Positions 1 to 8,233 of a stretch of 64,000 nucleotides of DNA are shown one piece after another. Below the pieces are notes generated by a model. The model worked only from the letters and a program-made list of their open reading frames with translations, was not told the DNA's origin and did no database searches. The position numbers were made by a program, and so were the translations under genes. Numbering within the stretch: the first letter of the stretch is position 1; every line of letters starts with the position of its first letter. The DNA comes from Mucilaginibacter pineti (lineage in GTDB: Bacteria > Bacteroidota > Bacteroidia > Sphingobacteriales > Sphingobacteriaceae): contig NZ_FNAI01000014.1 of NCBI RefSeq assembly GCF_900101875.1, forward strand, positions 1 through 64,000. The letters are read 5' to 3'.

Positions 1-97
1 ACCTTTCACCTTTCACCTTTCACCTTTCACCTTTCACCTTTCACCTTTCACCTTTCACCTTTCACCTTTCACCTTTCACCTTTCACCTTTCACCTTT
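1..97. repeat. 7-bp tandem repeat (ACCTTTC), about 14 copies
   Basis: The unit ACCTTTC is repeated head to tail about 13.9 times without visible interruption and may extend left of the window. Its last two bases form part of the stop codon (minus strand, 96-98) of the GH92 gene, so the array is the immediate 3' flank of that gene. A 7-bp unit without spacers is not a CRISPR array. Confidence 0.95.
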
Positions 98-2450
98 ACT
101 CCACTCCCCAACTTTTGTTTGGTTTATCTCCCATGGTTAGCTCAAGCGTTCCGCCTGCGGCTATATCTTTGTAATCCAGGTAGCATTTGTTGTAAGTTTT
201 ACCGTTAAGCTTTGCGCTTTGGATATAAACATTTGCTGCAGAGTTATTTGCCGCTGTAATGGTAAATGCAGTTCCTTTGGCATATTTAGGATCCAGCCGC
301 ATAACTACTTTATTAAATACCGGACTGGTAATTTCCTGCCTTGTATCGCCGGGGCAAACCGGGTGGATCCCGCTGGCTGCCAGCACATACCAGGCCGACA
401 TCTGACCAACATCTTCATTACCCACCAGGCCCTCTACAGCATTAAAATAAGCACGACTGCAAATTGCCCTGCTCCATTCCTGGGTAAGCCAGGGCGCACC
501 GGCACGATTAAACAAGAAGGGAACATGATGTACAGGCTCATTGGCGTGGTTGTAGTAATCGTTCCAGGTCATGTTTTTGGGTGTTTTTTCAAACAGGTTG
601 CTGAGGTCGGCAATTACTTTGTCTTTACCGCCCATAACCTCAATCATCCCCTTAACATCCTGTGGTACAAACCATCCCTGTTGATAAGGGTTGCTTTCTA
701 TAGTACCGTACCACTGTTTGGTACGTGCCGAATCTGGCCAGGCCTGCCAGTTACCGTTATCATCCTTGGGTCTGAACCAGCCTTTTTCCGCATCAAATAT
801 ATTTCTGTATGCCTGGCCGCGTTTGGTGTATTTATCCGCGTCGGCAGTTTTACCCAGCCATTTAGCCAATTGGCCTACGCACCAATCAGTATAAGCATAC
901 TCCAGGGTGTACGATATGCTTAGGCTGCCACCTGTAAAACCTTTGTCGCCGTTGCCAAATTTTTCAACAGAACCTACAGATAATGCATAAGCCTTGGATA
1001 CATCAAAATTCCTGATTCCTTTGGCGTAGGCATCTGTTATTACAGATACCGCCGGATTACCGATCATACAACCGCTGTAGGCATTCATAAGTTCCCAGCG
1101 TTCCAGGTAATCTTTTTTCTTTTCGCCCGCCAGCGTAACCAGCGAGTTTACCATATCATTCACCAGTGAGGGGTTGATAATGGTTTGCAGCGGCATCTGG
1201 CTCCGGAATACATCCCAGCCGCTAAATATAGTGCGCTTATTAAAGCTGGTAGTTTGATGCGCCACACCATCACCGCCGGGATATTTGCCATCTACATCGC
1301 TGATGATGCGCGGATCAATCATGGTATGGTACAGGGCAGTGTAGAATACTGTATTTTGCTCTTTGCTGCCACCTTCAACGCTTATTTTAGACAGCGCCTT
1401 ATTCCATGAAGCTACCGCCTTTTGGTGGATGCTGTCAAAATTCCAATCCTTAATTTCGGCATTGAGGTTACTTTTTGCTCCCGCGATGCTCACAAAAGAG
1501 ATGCCTGTTTTAAGCAAAACCTGTTCATTGTGATGCGTGGCAAATTGGGTATAAAAACCAAGGTGTTTGCCTTGTTTCTCCTTAATGCCTTGCATTATTT
1601 CGGCACCGGCAATCTTATCCTGGTATTTGGCGCTTGCTACATCATCAAGTTTACGGCTCCAATCGGCAGGGATATCGGCGCTCCAAACGCCATAGTCTTT
1701 CAGGGGCTTGCTAAATTGCGCGTAAAAATAAACGGTATAATCGGCCTGGCCATCGCCGTTGCCCCATCCTCCCCCATCCGGAGTACATTTCATATAACCC
1801 TGGATGGTATAGTCGTCCACAACTTTTACATATTGCAGTGTTGATGTACCGCCAACCCGTCGGGCCAGATCTATCTGGATGCGTGATTGCGCATTTTGCT
1901 GGAAGGTAAACCGGAGTATGCCGCTGCGCTGGGTTGCCGTCATTTCGGCTTTGATGTTATTGTCTGTAAGCAAAACACTATAATAACCGGCCGATGCCTT
2001 TTCGCTCTTTTTGTCGTATTTAGACCGGTAACCATCAACCGAACCATCTGCCTTACCGGCAATTGTTTTCAGCTTACCAGCTGTAGGCATCACCAAAAAG
2101 TTACCCAGATCACCATACCAGCCTATACCGCTCATCTGCGTCATAGCGAAACCTTCAATACTGGTATGCTCATAGCTGTAACCAGAACCATTATCGCCGC
2201 CTGTTATAGTATTTGGACTAACCTGCACCATGCCGTAAGGCGTAGTTGCGCCCGGAAATGTTTTACCCAAGCCGTGATAAGCACCGGCTGCAACCTCATT
2301 ACTGCTTGCACCTATAAGTGGATTTACGTAACTTGCGTAGCTTTGTGCCTTTACCAATAGCGTACCCGCAGATAACGCCATAGTTAACAACACGGTAAAA
2401 CATTTTTTACCCGGTAAAGCCATAAAAGCAAGCTGTTTATTAATAGTCAT
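96..2450 (-). CDS. GH92 family alpha-mannosidase, secreted
   Basis: This 784-residue protein looks like a family 92 glycoside hydrolase, a calcium-dependent exo-alpha-mannosidase family expanded in Bacteroidota for trimming mannan and N-glycans. A signal peptide ends near residue 36 (LLVKAQS). The mature start has the family pattern VNPLIGASS and GKTFPGATTPYGMVQ. Further GH92 blocks are SGWDVFRSQMP (about residue 410), HANEPVHHVPFLFN with the expected catalytic Glu (about 640), and GNEDVGQMSAWYVLAASG (about 700). The length is normal for the family. It is the last gene of a minus-strand run with the GH38-like gene (133 bp upstream) and an SGNH hydrolase. The linkage specificity cannot be read from sequence. 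Confidence 0.95.
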   Translation of the reverse strand: MTINKQLAFMALPGKKCFTVLLTMALSAGTLLVKAQSYASYVNPLIGASSNEVAAGAYHGLGKTFPGATTPYGMVQVSPNTITGGDNGSGYSYEHTSIEGFAMTQMSGIGWYGDLGNFLVMPTAGKLKTIAGKADGSVDGYRSKYDKKSEKASAGYYSVLLTDNNIKAEMTATQRSGILRFTFQQNAQSRIQIDLARRVGGTSTLQYVKVVDDYTIQGYMKCTPDGGGWGNGDGQADYTVYFYAQFSKPLKDYGVWSADIPADWSRKLDDVASAKYQDKIAGAEIMQGIKEKQGKHLGFYTQFATHHNEQVLLKTGISFVSIAGAKSNLNAEIKDWNFDSIHQKAVASWNKALSKISVEGGSKEQNTVFYTALYHTMIDPRIISDVDGKYPGGDGVAHQTTSFNKRTIFSGWDVFRSQMPLQTIINPSLVNDMVNSLVTLAGEKKKDYLERWELMNAYSGCMIGNPAVSVITDAYAKGIRNFDVSKAYALSVGSVEKFGNGDKGFTGGSLSISYTLEYAYTDWCVGQLAKWLGKTADADKYTKRGQAYRNIFDAEKGWFRPKDDNGNWQAWPDSARTKQWYGTIESNPYQQGWFVPQDVKGMIEVMGGKDKVIADLSNLFEKTPKNMTWNDYYNHANEPVHHVPFLFNRAGAPWLTQEWSRAICSRAYFNAVEGLVGNEDVGQMSAWYVLAASGIHPVCPGDTRQEITSPVFNKVVMRLDPKYAKGTAFTITAANNSAANVYIQSAKLNGKTYNKCYLDYKDIAAGGTLELTMGDKPNKSWGVE

Positions 2451-2520
2451 TTTATAATACTGATGGTTATAGAAAGATCTGGTTTTGCAACTGGATTATT
2501 AACGTCCAAATTAGGTATTA

Positions 2521-2540
2521 AAATCGATTTAGCAAATTTT
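2521..2540. promoter_or_regulatory. Half-palindromic LacI-type operator-like site upstream of GH92
   Basis: The word ATCGATTTAGCAAA (2523-2536) lies about 75 bp before the GH92 start. The same word occurs inverted at 6637-6650, and the half ATTTAGCAAA completes a perfect palindrome at 6557-6572. Only the right half is well conserved here. Repeated occurrence upstream of genes of the same cluster suggests one regulator, but none is encoded in the window. Confidence 0.45.
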
Positions 2541-2583
2541 AGTTTAATTTTTTTAAGAGCGGTTTTCCGTCTGAATATGCTGC

Positions 2584-5136
2584 TTATTTCACGTTGCTGA
2601 GCCTTATGGTACGGATTCCAAACCGGGGAATAGCAATATTTACCGCGTTTTGTTTTGAAGAGGCTTTGTTTAGCTGTAATGCCTGCCTTTCCCTCCCATC
2701 CAATTCTATCAGCGTAGCCTTATCTGCATTGAAATTGAAAGCAACGTTGATACTTTTGGACGCACCCGCGTTAAACAGCCGCACTTGCATATCGTCACCT
2801 TCAAGCTGTACAGATGTAATCTCTACATTACTATCCGAAACTTTTATTAACGACCCGCCAGGTTTTGAGGCGACTTTGCCAGTGTTTACAATGAGCGGTT
2901 CATTCCATTTAGTACCCGCGGCCCAGATGCCGGCTTTATCCCATTTGCCGCTGTGCGGTATCAGGGCGTAGTGAATTTCGGTCGGCCCATCGATAGTATA
3001 ATTTTTGCCCCATAAACCCATGCCAGAATACTGAATATCCAGTCCAAGCGGGTAATTTTCGCCGTGGGTATAACTGGTGGTATGGTCGGTAAATAAAGTC
3101 ATGCCGTATTTATCGTTATCGCCGGTAACATCTACCCAAGTATGGATCACATTGTTTTTAATACTGTCCCAACGGGTAAAAAAGGTATTGCCGAGTTTAC
3201 TTTCGGTTACATCAAAAGGAGCGTTCTTGTAAACTTTTTGATGTTTGAGATTTAGCGGGAACAGCGCCAACAGCTTATTACGATCGTCATAAAACGGTTT
3301 ATGCGTAAGTTCCCATTTGTAGGTTCCGGGCTTGGTATCTTCCCCTATGCCGGGATTGCCTTTCCAATCGATATTCAATTTTATGTCGATACGGGGCTGG
3401 CCTTCATTTAGCGTAAGTGTTTGGGTATAATTATTTCCGCCAATCAATCCGCTAACAGCCACCTTAATACAAAGCGGACCATTTTCTATAATGTCGATTT
3501 TAGCAGGCTGATCTTTGCTCGATTTAAAACCGCCATCATTATAAAAGTTACCTCTTAATTCGTTAAAGCCCCGGGGATCATTTTTATCTACAAATTCCCT
3601 GTTGCCTATCGTTTTCGCTATCAGACTTTTAATTATACCACCATGTGCTGGGTCAATTATTACATTATACAGGTCTGTTTCGAGCCGGTAATTCCCATTG
3701 GGTAGTTTGCTGATATGCGCACCTTTAACCCTGGTTTGTTGTATTGTTTTAAGCTGATAAACCGAATATCCCATTGCCGGAACCGCTGCTTTGAAAGTTA
3801 TTTGATTACTGTTAATTGCCTGTACGATAATCTGCTTTCCATTACTGTTAAAAACGCCGGTTGTGGCCGGATTGTATCTGGCTGGCAGATCGTAAACAAC
3901 CGCCTCGGAACGGCTAACGCTTAGGGTATTGTACACGGTAATATAATCGTCGTTATTGCTTTTTGTTGCTACGCGGATAATGCTGTCGCTTTTATGATTT
4001 GTAAACGCCGTCCAGCTGTTAACTTTGTCGGCCCAGGTATCGCCGGGTTTACCGTTGTAGGGTACAATCCAGCAATCGTGGTGCTGCGATAGTAAAAGCG
4101 TACGCCATGCGGCATCAAAATCGGCCTGCGGGTAGGTTTTGTTATTGCAGACCTTAGCTATCGCGGCCATTTTCTCGGCGCTCACTATCTTATTTTCGGC
4201 CTCCCGTACCCTTTGCGCAATCCGCTGGGTAACTTGGGAACCCCATACCAAACTCACCTGGATATCCTCCTGTGATACTTTCCAATCCTGCCGGGCATCG
4301 CCTTTGGCTACATTGGCAAAGTAGTTGCGCCAGGTGGTATAAATGCTATGGATACCATCTTTATCGCCATTGCCAATAAATGGGCCACCTTTCCAGCCGG
4401 CATCCTGCAGCGTCATGCCTATGGGATGTTTAATGCCATCGGCATAGGCGGCTTTAATATAATCTGCAGAATTTTGCCAGGCTATGGTTTGCCATGTTGA
4501 TTTGGGCGCCAGTTGCTCAACCGCGTAACGCGGCGAAGTAATGATTGCCGTTCCATCGGGCCCTATCCAGTTTACCAATTCGCCGCTATGCCCGCGGGTG
4601 TACCCACCAAAACAGGTATTAGGATTTTTTAGCGAGGCGTATTTAAAACCAAACGAGGTAAGTACCTGCGGCAAGGCACTGGTAAAACATGGCTCTTCAG
4701 ACGAATAGGAGGTAAAAGCAGCCTCCGGAAAATGTTCTTTTATCTTTTTAATCCCATAACTAAACTGGCGAATGATACTCTCGCCCGAGATATTGTACAT
4801 ATAACTTTGGGCGTAAGCCGGGTTCACATATTCAATTCTTCCGTTAAGGGATTGATCAGCAAACAGAGCTTTCAGATCGGCATATGCGGTTGGGTCAACT
4901 ACCTGGGCCCTGTCCCAGGTTTCGGGTTCCAGTTCGATGTTTATCTTCCAGTCGGGATGTTTTTTGAGCATATCTACCATAAAACGGGTATTCCAGTCAG
5001 GATAATGCCCCCAAATTCCGCCATGGTAACCATCAATATACCAGGCATTTTGTGCTTGGGTATTTAGCGTGCAAAACGTTAGCACTAAAACAGTCAGCAG
5101 GCAGTGGAAAACACGGATGCGGGTAAGAAGTGTCAT
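2584..5136 (-). CDS. GH38-like (alpha-mannosidase-like) secreted glycosidase
   Basis: This 850-residue protein has a signal peptide (cleavage near TQAQ, residue 28). Its layout resembles family 38 alpha-mannosidases: an N-terminal catalytic barrel, a three-helix middle domain ending in LLLSQHHDCWIVP, and a long C-terminal beta region. The key N-terminal motifs differ from classical GH38. The zinc motif HxD appears as HGG (residues 38-40), and where an Asp nucleophile block (DPFGHS-like) is expected there is SSEEPCFTSALP (about residue 145). It may therefore be a divergent subfamily with changed metal use or linkage. It starts 4 bp after the SGNH hydrolase stop, so the two are surely co-translated. 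Assignment to the GH38 superfamily is likely; activity is uncertain. Confidence 0.75.
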   Translation of the reverse strand: MTLLTRIRVFHCLLTVLVLTFCTLNTQAQNAWYIDGYHGGIWGHYPDWNTRFMVDMLKKHPDWKINIELEPETWDRAQVVDPTAYADLKALFADQSLNGRIEYVNPAYAQSYMYNISGESIIRQFSYGIKKIKEHFPEAAFTSYSSEEPCFTSALPQVLTSFGFKYASLKNPNTCFGGYTRGHSGELVNWIGPDGTAIITSPRYAVEQLAPKSTWQTIAWQNSADYIKAAYADGIKHPIGMTLQDAGWKGGPFIGNGDKDGIHSIYTTWRNYFANVAKGDARQDWKVSQEDIQVSLVWGSQVTQRIAQRVREAENKIVSAEKMAAIAKVCNNKTYPQADFDAAWRTLLLSQHHDCWIVPYNGKPGDTWADKVNSWTAFTNHKSDSIIRVATKSNNDDYITVYNTLSVSRSEAVVYDLPARYNPATTGVFNSNGKQIIVQAINSNQITFKAAVPAMGYSVYQLKTIQQTRVKGAHISKLPNGNYRLETDLYNVIIDPAHGGIIKSLIAKTIGNREFVDKNDPRGFNELRGNFYNDGGFKSSKDQPAKIDIIENGPLCIKVAVSGLIGGNNYTQTLTLNEGQPRIDIKLNIDWKGNPGIGEDTKPGTYKWELTHKPFYDDRNKLLALFPLNLKHQKVYKNAPFDVTESKLGNTFFTRWDSIKNNVIHTWVDVTGDNDKYGMTLFTDHTTSYTHGENYPLGLDIQYSGMGLWGKNYTIDGPTEIHYALIPHSGKWDKAGIWAAGTKWNEPLIVNTGKVASKPGGSLIKVSDSNVEITSVQLEGDDMQVRLFNAGASKSINVAFNFNADKATLIELDGRERQALQLNKASSKQNAVNIAIPRFGIRTIRLSNVK

Positions 5137-5140
5137 TAAT

Positions 5141-6529
5141 TTATTTGGATTGGGTTATTTCAATACGGTGCGTTACCGGCTTGTTTATGGCATAAAGCTG
5201 ATTGGTGAGCAAAACAATTTCCTGAGCCCAGGCATCGCGCACGCTTTTGAACCGGGCTTTTTGATAGGTAGGAACGGTAACCGCTACAAAAAAATCTTTC
5301 CGCGCATATTTCTGTAACGAATCTACAGTTGCGTCGCCATCATTGAACAGCAAGCCTTTGGGTTTAAGGATGGAGTAATGAATCCAGTAATACTCGCGCA
5401 GTCGGCGCTCAATTTCCCAGCGCTCCTCATTAATGTGCATAATGGCCAGTGCCTGCTGATACTGCGGCGTGTTTTTCAACAGCGCCATATTAATACCGGC
5501 GGCATATTCATCTGCCGACCAGTTGCCTATTACTTTACCATCAATTTTCAATGTGTAATTGCCAGCAGTTAAGCCTTTAACAAGCAGCAGTTCCTGGTTA
5601 AACTCATCTGTAAAAGATATCAGCTTTAAAGCATCAGCCTGTGACCTGGCCGGCTTGCCGAAACCACCGGGTATCGTATCTGTAGGATAAGGCAATGAGT
5701 TGGCCAGGTAATTAAACTTCACTGCGTTTTTTGTAACGCTCAATAAGGATATTTTGCAATTATCTGCAATTAAGGGCTGCTTACTGTTTACCGCTAAAGC
5801 TACCTCGCTTACTTTTTTACCGGCCAAACCCTGTGCCTTTAAAAACAAGTAGGCCATTACCATTTGCCCATCGTTTGTGGGATGAATCCGGTCGTTACCC
5901 TCCATGGTAAAGGTAGAATCCTTTTGTTGCTGGCTTTGATTGATGGCCGTCATAGGGGTATTCAAATCAATGAAGTTCCAACCGTTGCTTATAGCCGTGC
6001 TTTTTTGTTCGACAACTATACGCAGCATGGCAGCATTTTTCCCCATCAGCGGAGTGGTTTTTATTTTGGACGTTTCATCATAAGGCGATGAACCTATCAT
6101 GATTTTCCTAATTTCCGGATGCTGTTTCAGCTTCCCCGTTATCAAACCAAAACTTTTCAAAGCTTCGTTCACCTTAGCTTTATATGCCGAATCGGCCTGC
6201 GGGCCTTTGAGGTTTTGATAGCCGGTATCATTCATACCAAAGGTAAGCGTCATAACGGTGGGCTTTTTTGCAAATGCATCGCCATCAAGGCGTTCATACA
6301 TTTGCCGGGCTATGTCGCCGCCAATGCCGGCGTTAAAAACCTCCATTCGCCGGTTGGGAAAGTGTGTGATATAATACAGCCAGATATAGGAATGGTAATG
6401 CCCGCCATCGGTAATGCTGTTACCCATAAATACTACCCTATCGCCCTGTTTAAACGGTTGGATGCTTTGCGCACCCGCATTGCAGGCAAATACACCACTC
6501 ATGAGCAAAGCACAAAAAAACTTTTTCAT
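5141..6529 (-). CDS. SGNH/GDSL-type hydrolase, secreted
   Basis: This is a predicted SGNH-fold esterase of about 462 residues. The frame extends to 6574, but the Met at 6529 begins a clear signal peptide (MKKFFCALLMSGVFA, cleavage near AGAQ), so that start is chosen. Block I is VVFMGNSITDGG with the nucleophilic Ser, the Gly block is NAGIGGD, the Asn block is TFGMNDTG, and the Asp-His pair is in DRIHPTNDG. These enzymes often deacetylate glycans. Position as first gene of an operon with a GH38-like and a GH92 enzyme suggests removal of acyl groups that block mannosidases; this is inference. A perfect palindrome lies about 28 bp upstream of the start. Confidence 0.85.
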   Translation of the reverse strand: MKKFFCALLMSGVFACNAGAQSIQPFKQGDRVVFMGNSITDGGHYHSYIWLYYITHFPNRRMEVFNAGIGGDIARQMYERLDGDAFAKKPTVMTLTFGMNDTGYQNLKGPQADSAYKAKVNEALKSFGLITGKLKQHPEIRKIMIGSSPYDETSKIKTTPLMGKNAAMLRIVVEQKSTAISNGWNFIDLNTPMTAINQSQQQKDSTFTMEGNDRIHPTNDGQMVMAYLFLKAQGLAGKKVSEVALAVNSKQPLIADNCKISLLSVTKNAVKFNYLANSLPYPTDTIPGGFGKPARSQADALKLISFTDEFNQELLLVKGLTAGNYTLKIDGKVIGNWSADEYAAGINMALLKNTPQYQQALAIMHINEERWEIERRLREYYWIHYSILKPKGLLFNDGDATVDSLQKYARKDFFVAVTVPTYQKARFKSVRDAWAQEIVLLTNQLYAINKPVTHRIEITQSK

Positions 6530-6556
6530 TAAACCGGAAGTAAAAATTGAATTTAC

Positions 6557-6572
6557 GCTAAATTGATTTAGC
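6557..6572. promoter_or_regulatory. Perfect 7+2+7 palindrome, LacI-type operator candidate
   Basis: GCTAAAT-TG-ATTTAGC is a perfect inverted repeat 28 bp upstream of the SGNH hydrolase start on the minus strand. Size and symmetry around a central two-base step fit LacI/GalR-family operators. Position over or just downstream of the likely promoter suggests repression of the glycosidase operon. Confidence 0.6.
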
Positions 6573-6634
6573 AAATAAATGCGAAATAAATTGTTTTAAC
6601 AAATTATTGGAGATAAAAATTATTATAGCACTTT

Positions 6635-6652
6635 GGTTTGCTAAATCGATAA
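6635..6652. promoter_or_regulatory. Second operator-like half-palindrome upstream of the glycosidase operon
   Basis: TTTGCTAAATCGAT (6637-6650) is the exact reverse complement of the word at 2523-2536. It is 80 bp from the perfect palindrome at 6557-6572, a spacing compatible with looping or co-operative binding. It lies in the divergent region shared with the acyltransferase gene, which starts at 6797. Confidence 0.45.
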
Positions 6653-6796
6653 TAGTTCCTGGCTATCAATTGCCCTGAAAGAGCGATATATATTTTTCCT
6701 GGTTTGCGGTCCGGCATTATCCAACCGGGCTTACAATGCATTTTTTTTATAATTTGCGTCAGTTTTAATTTATAGTTTGTATATCCAATTTTATTA

Positions 6797-7903
6797 ATGA
6801 ACAATAACGAACTGGCCACCAAGCCACACTATCCTATATTAGACGGTCTCCGCGGTGTTGCGGCCATAATTGTTGTAACCTTCCACCTGTGCGAGCCATT
6901 ATCAACAAGTAATTTAGATAAACTCGTCAATCATGGTTACCTGGCTGTAGACTTTTTCTTTTTATTATCTGGCTTTGTGATTGGTTATGCGTATGACGAC
7001 CGCTGGCAAAAAATGACCGTTGGCAATTTTTTTAAACGCCGTATCGAACGTCTTCAGCCAATGGTGGTTTTGGGGATGACCCTTGGTGCTATCGGATTCT
7101 ATTTTACGGATTCTACGTTATGGCCCCTCATTCATACTGTTCCTGTTTGGAAGATGCTGCTGGTGATGCTGATCGGTTATACTATCCTGCCCGTTCCATT
7201 GTCGCTTGATATACGTGGCTGGGAAGAGATGCACCCCCTGAATAGTGTGGGATGGTCATTGTTTTTTGAATACATTGCCAATATTCTTTATGCCGTCTGG
7301 ATCAGGAAATTTTCTAAAACGGCATTAGCTATACTGGTAGGTATAGCTGCTATCGCGCTGGCACACCTTGCAATCACAAACGGCGATGTTAGTGGCGGCT
7401 GGACACTTAATGTACAACAGGTACGCATTGGGTTTACCCGTACCATGTACCCTTTCTTTGCCGGCCTGTTACTCTCGCGTATAGCAAAACCAACCCAAAT
7501 TAAAAATGCCTTTTTATGGTGTAGTCTTTTAGTAGCTATTGTACTTTACATGCCGCGCATTGGCGGCGCTGAGCATGTTTGGATGAACGGCATCTATGAG
7601 TCTGTTTGTATCATCATCGTTTTCCCACTTATAGTATATATTGGCGCCAGCGGCCTAATGAAAACTCAAAGAGAGAACAGGATATGCAAATTTTTAGGTG
7701 ATATATCCTATCCGCTTTACCTGGTACATTACCCGCTGGTATATTTTTACGTTGCCTGGATCAGTAATAATAAAGGCGTAACCATTGTACAAGCCTGGCC
7801 CTATGCCTTGCTTATTTTAACAGGTGCCATAGTTTTGGCCTATGCCGCATTGAAATGGTACGATGAACCAGTTCGCAAATGGTTGCGGAAAAAGCTTGCG
7901 TAG
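6797..7903 (+). CDS. Acyltransferase family 3 membrane protein
   Basis: This 368-residue integral membrane protein belongs to acyltransferase family 3 (OatA/NodX type), which O-acylates exported sugars. The N-terminal signature ILDGLRGVAAIIVVTFHLCEP contains the conserved His. DFFFLLSGFVIGYAYDDRW follows, and RRIERLQPM matches the R-x10-H-type region. About ten hydrophobic segments follow to a basic C-terminus. It is transcribed divergently from the SGNH/GH38/GH92 operon across a 267-bp region with two operator-like sites, so co-regulation is possible. The acceptor is unknown. Confidence 0.9.
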   Translation: MNNNELATKPHYPILDGLRGVAAIIVVTFHLCEPLSTSNLDKLVNHGYLAVDFFFLLSGFVIGYAYDDRWQKMTVGNFFKRRIERLQPMVVLGMTLGAIGFYFTDSTLWPLIHTVPVWKMLLVMLIGYTILPVPLSLDIRGWEEMHPLNSVGWSLFFEYIANILYAVWIRKFSKTALAILVGIAAIALAHLAITNGDVSGGWTLNVQQVRIGFTRTMYPFFAGLLLSRIAKPTQIKNAFLWCSLLVAIVLYMPRIGGAEHVWMNGIYESVCIIIVFPLIVYIGASGLMKTQRENRICKFLGDISYPLYLVHYPLVYFYVAWISNNKGVTIVQAWPYALLILTGAIVLAYAALKWYDEPVRKWLRKKLA

Positions 7904-8009
7904 TATCTCAAATCCTTTCGGACATCGAACCTTATTTTAACCAAGATAGGCAGTGATTTATAAGTTTTGGGAATGATAAACTTTTTATGGCCTTTTGCAG
8001 ATAACAAAA

Positions 8010-8037
8010 AAGCCTTTCTGATATCTCAGAAAGGCTT
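8010..8037 (-). terminator. Rho-independent terminator of tRNA-Arg
   Basis: A perfect 12-bp stem (AAGCCTTTCTGA and its complement, loop TATC) is followed on the minus strand by a T-run. It lies 10 bp downstream of the tRNA and may also stop readthrough from the acyltransferase. Confidence 0.85.
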
Positions 8038-8047
8038 CAATTATAGG

Positions 8048-8121
8048 TGATCCCATCTGGATTCGAACCAGAGACCTACAGATTAGAAATCTGTTGCTCT
8101 ATCCAGCTGAGCTATAGGACC
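8048..8121 (-). tRNA. tRNA-Arg (anticodon TCT)
   Basis: The minus strand folds as a complete 74-nt cloverleaf. The acceptor arm is GGTCCTA paired with TGGGATC (two G-T pairs), the D-arm has AGCTCAGCTGGATAGAGC, the anticodon arm ACAGA-TTTCTAA-TCTGT gives anticodon TCT, and the T-arm contains GGTTCGAATCC. The 3' CCA is not encoded. It decodes AGA, a frequent Arg codon in moderate-GC Bacteroidota. Confidence 0.95.
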
Positions 8122-8233
8122 AACGCGTTTTTCGCGGTGCAAATATGCAAATTTATACCGAAATAATCAATCTAAAATTGTTATTTGATTATGGTTTAGC
8201 GCACAAATATTAAAATCATCGCCGTTTAGTTAC

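Noticed and set aside
1..97. Tandem repeats as CRISPR
   Set aside because: The unit is 7 bp and has no spacers; no cas genes.
219..2360. Several plus-strand open frames opposite the GH92 gene
   Set aside because: They lie wholly within a strongly supported minus-strand gene and have Cys/His/Ile-rich composition unlike real proteins.
6604..6822. Minus-strand 72-aa frame before the acyltransferase
   Set aside because: Composition is AT-rich intergenic, and it overlaps the promoter and operators and the start of the acyltransferase gene.
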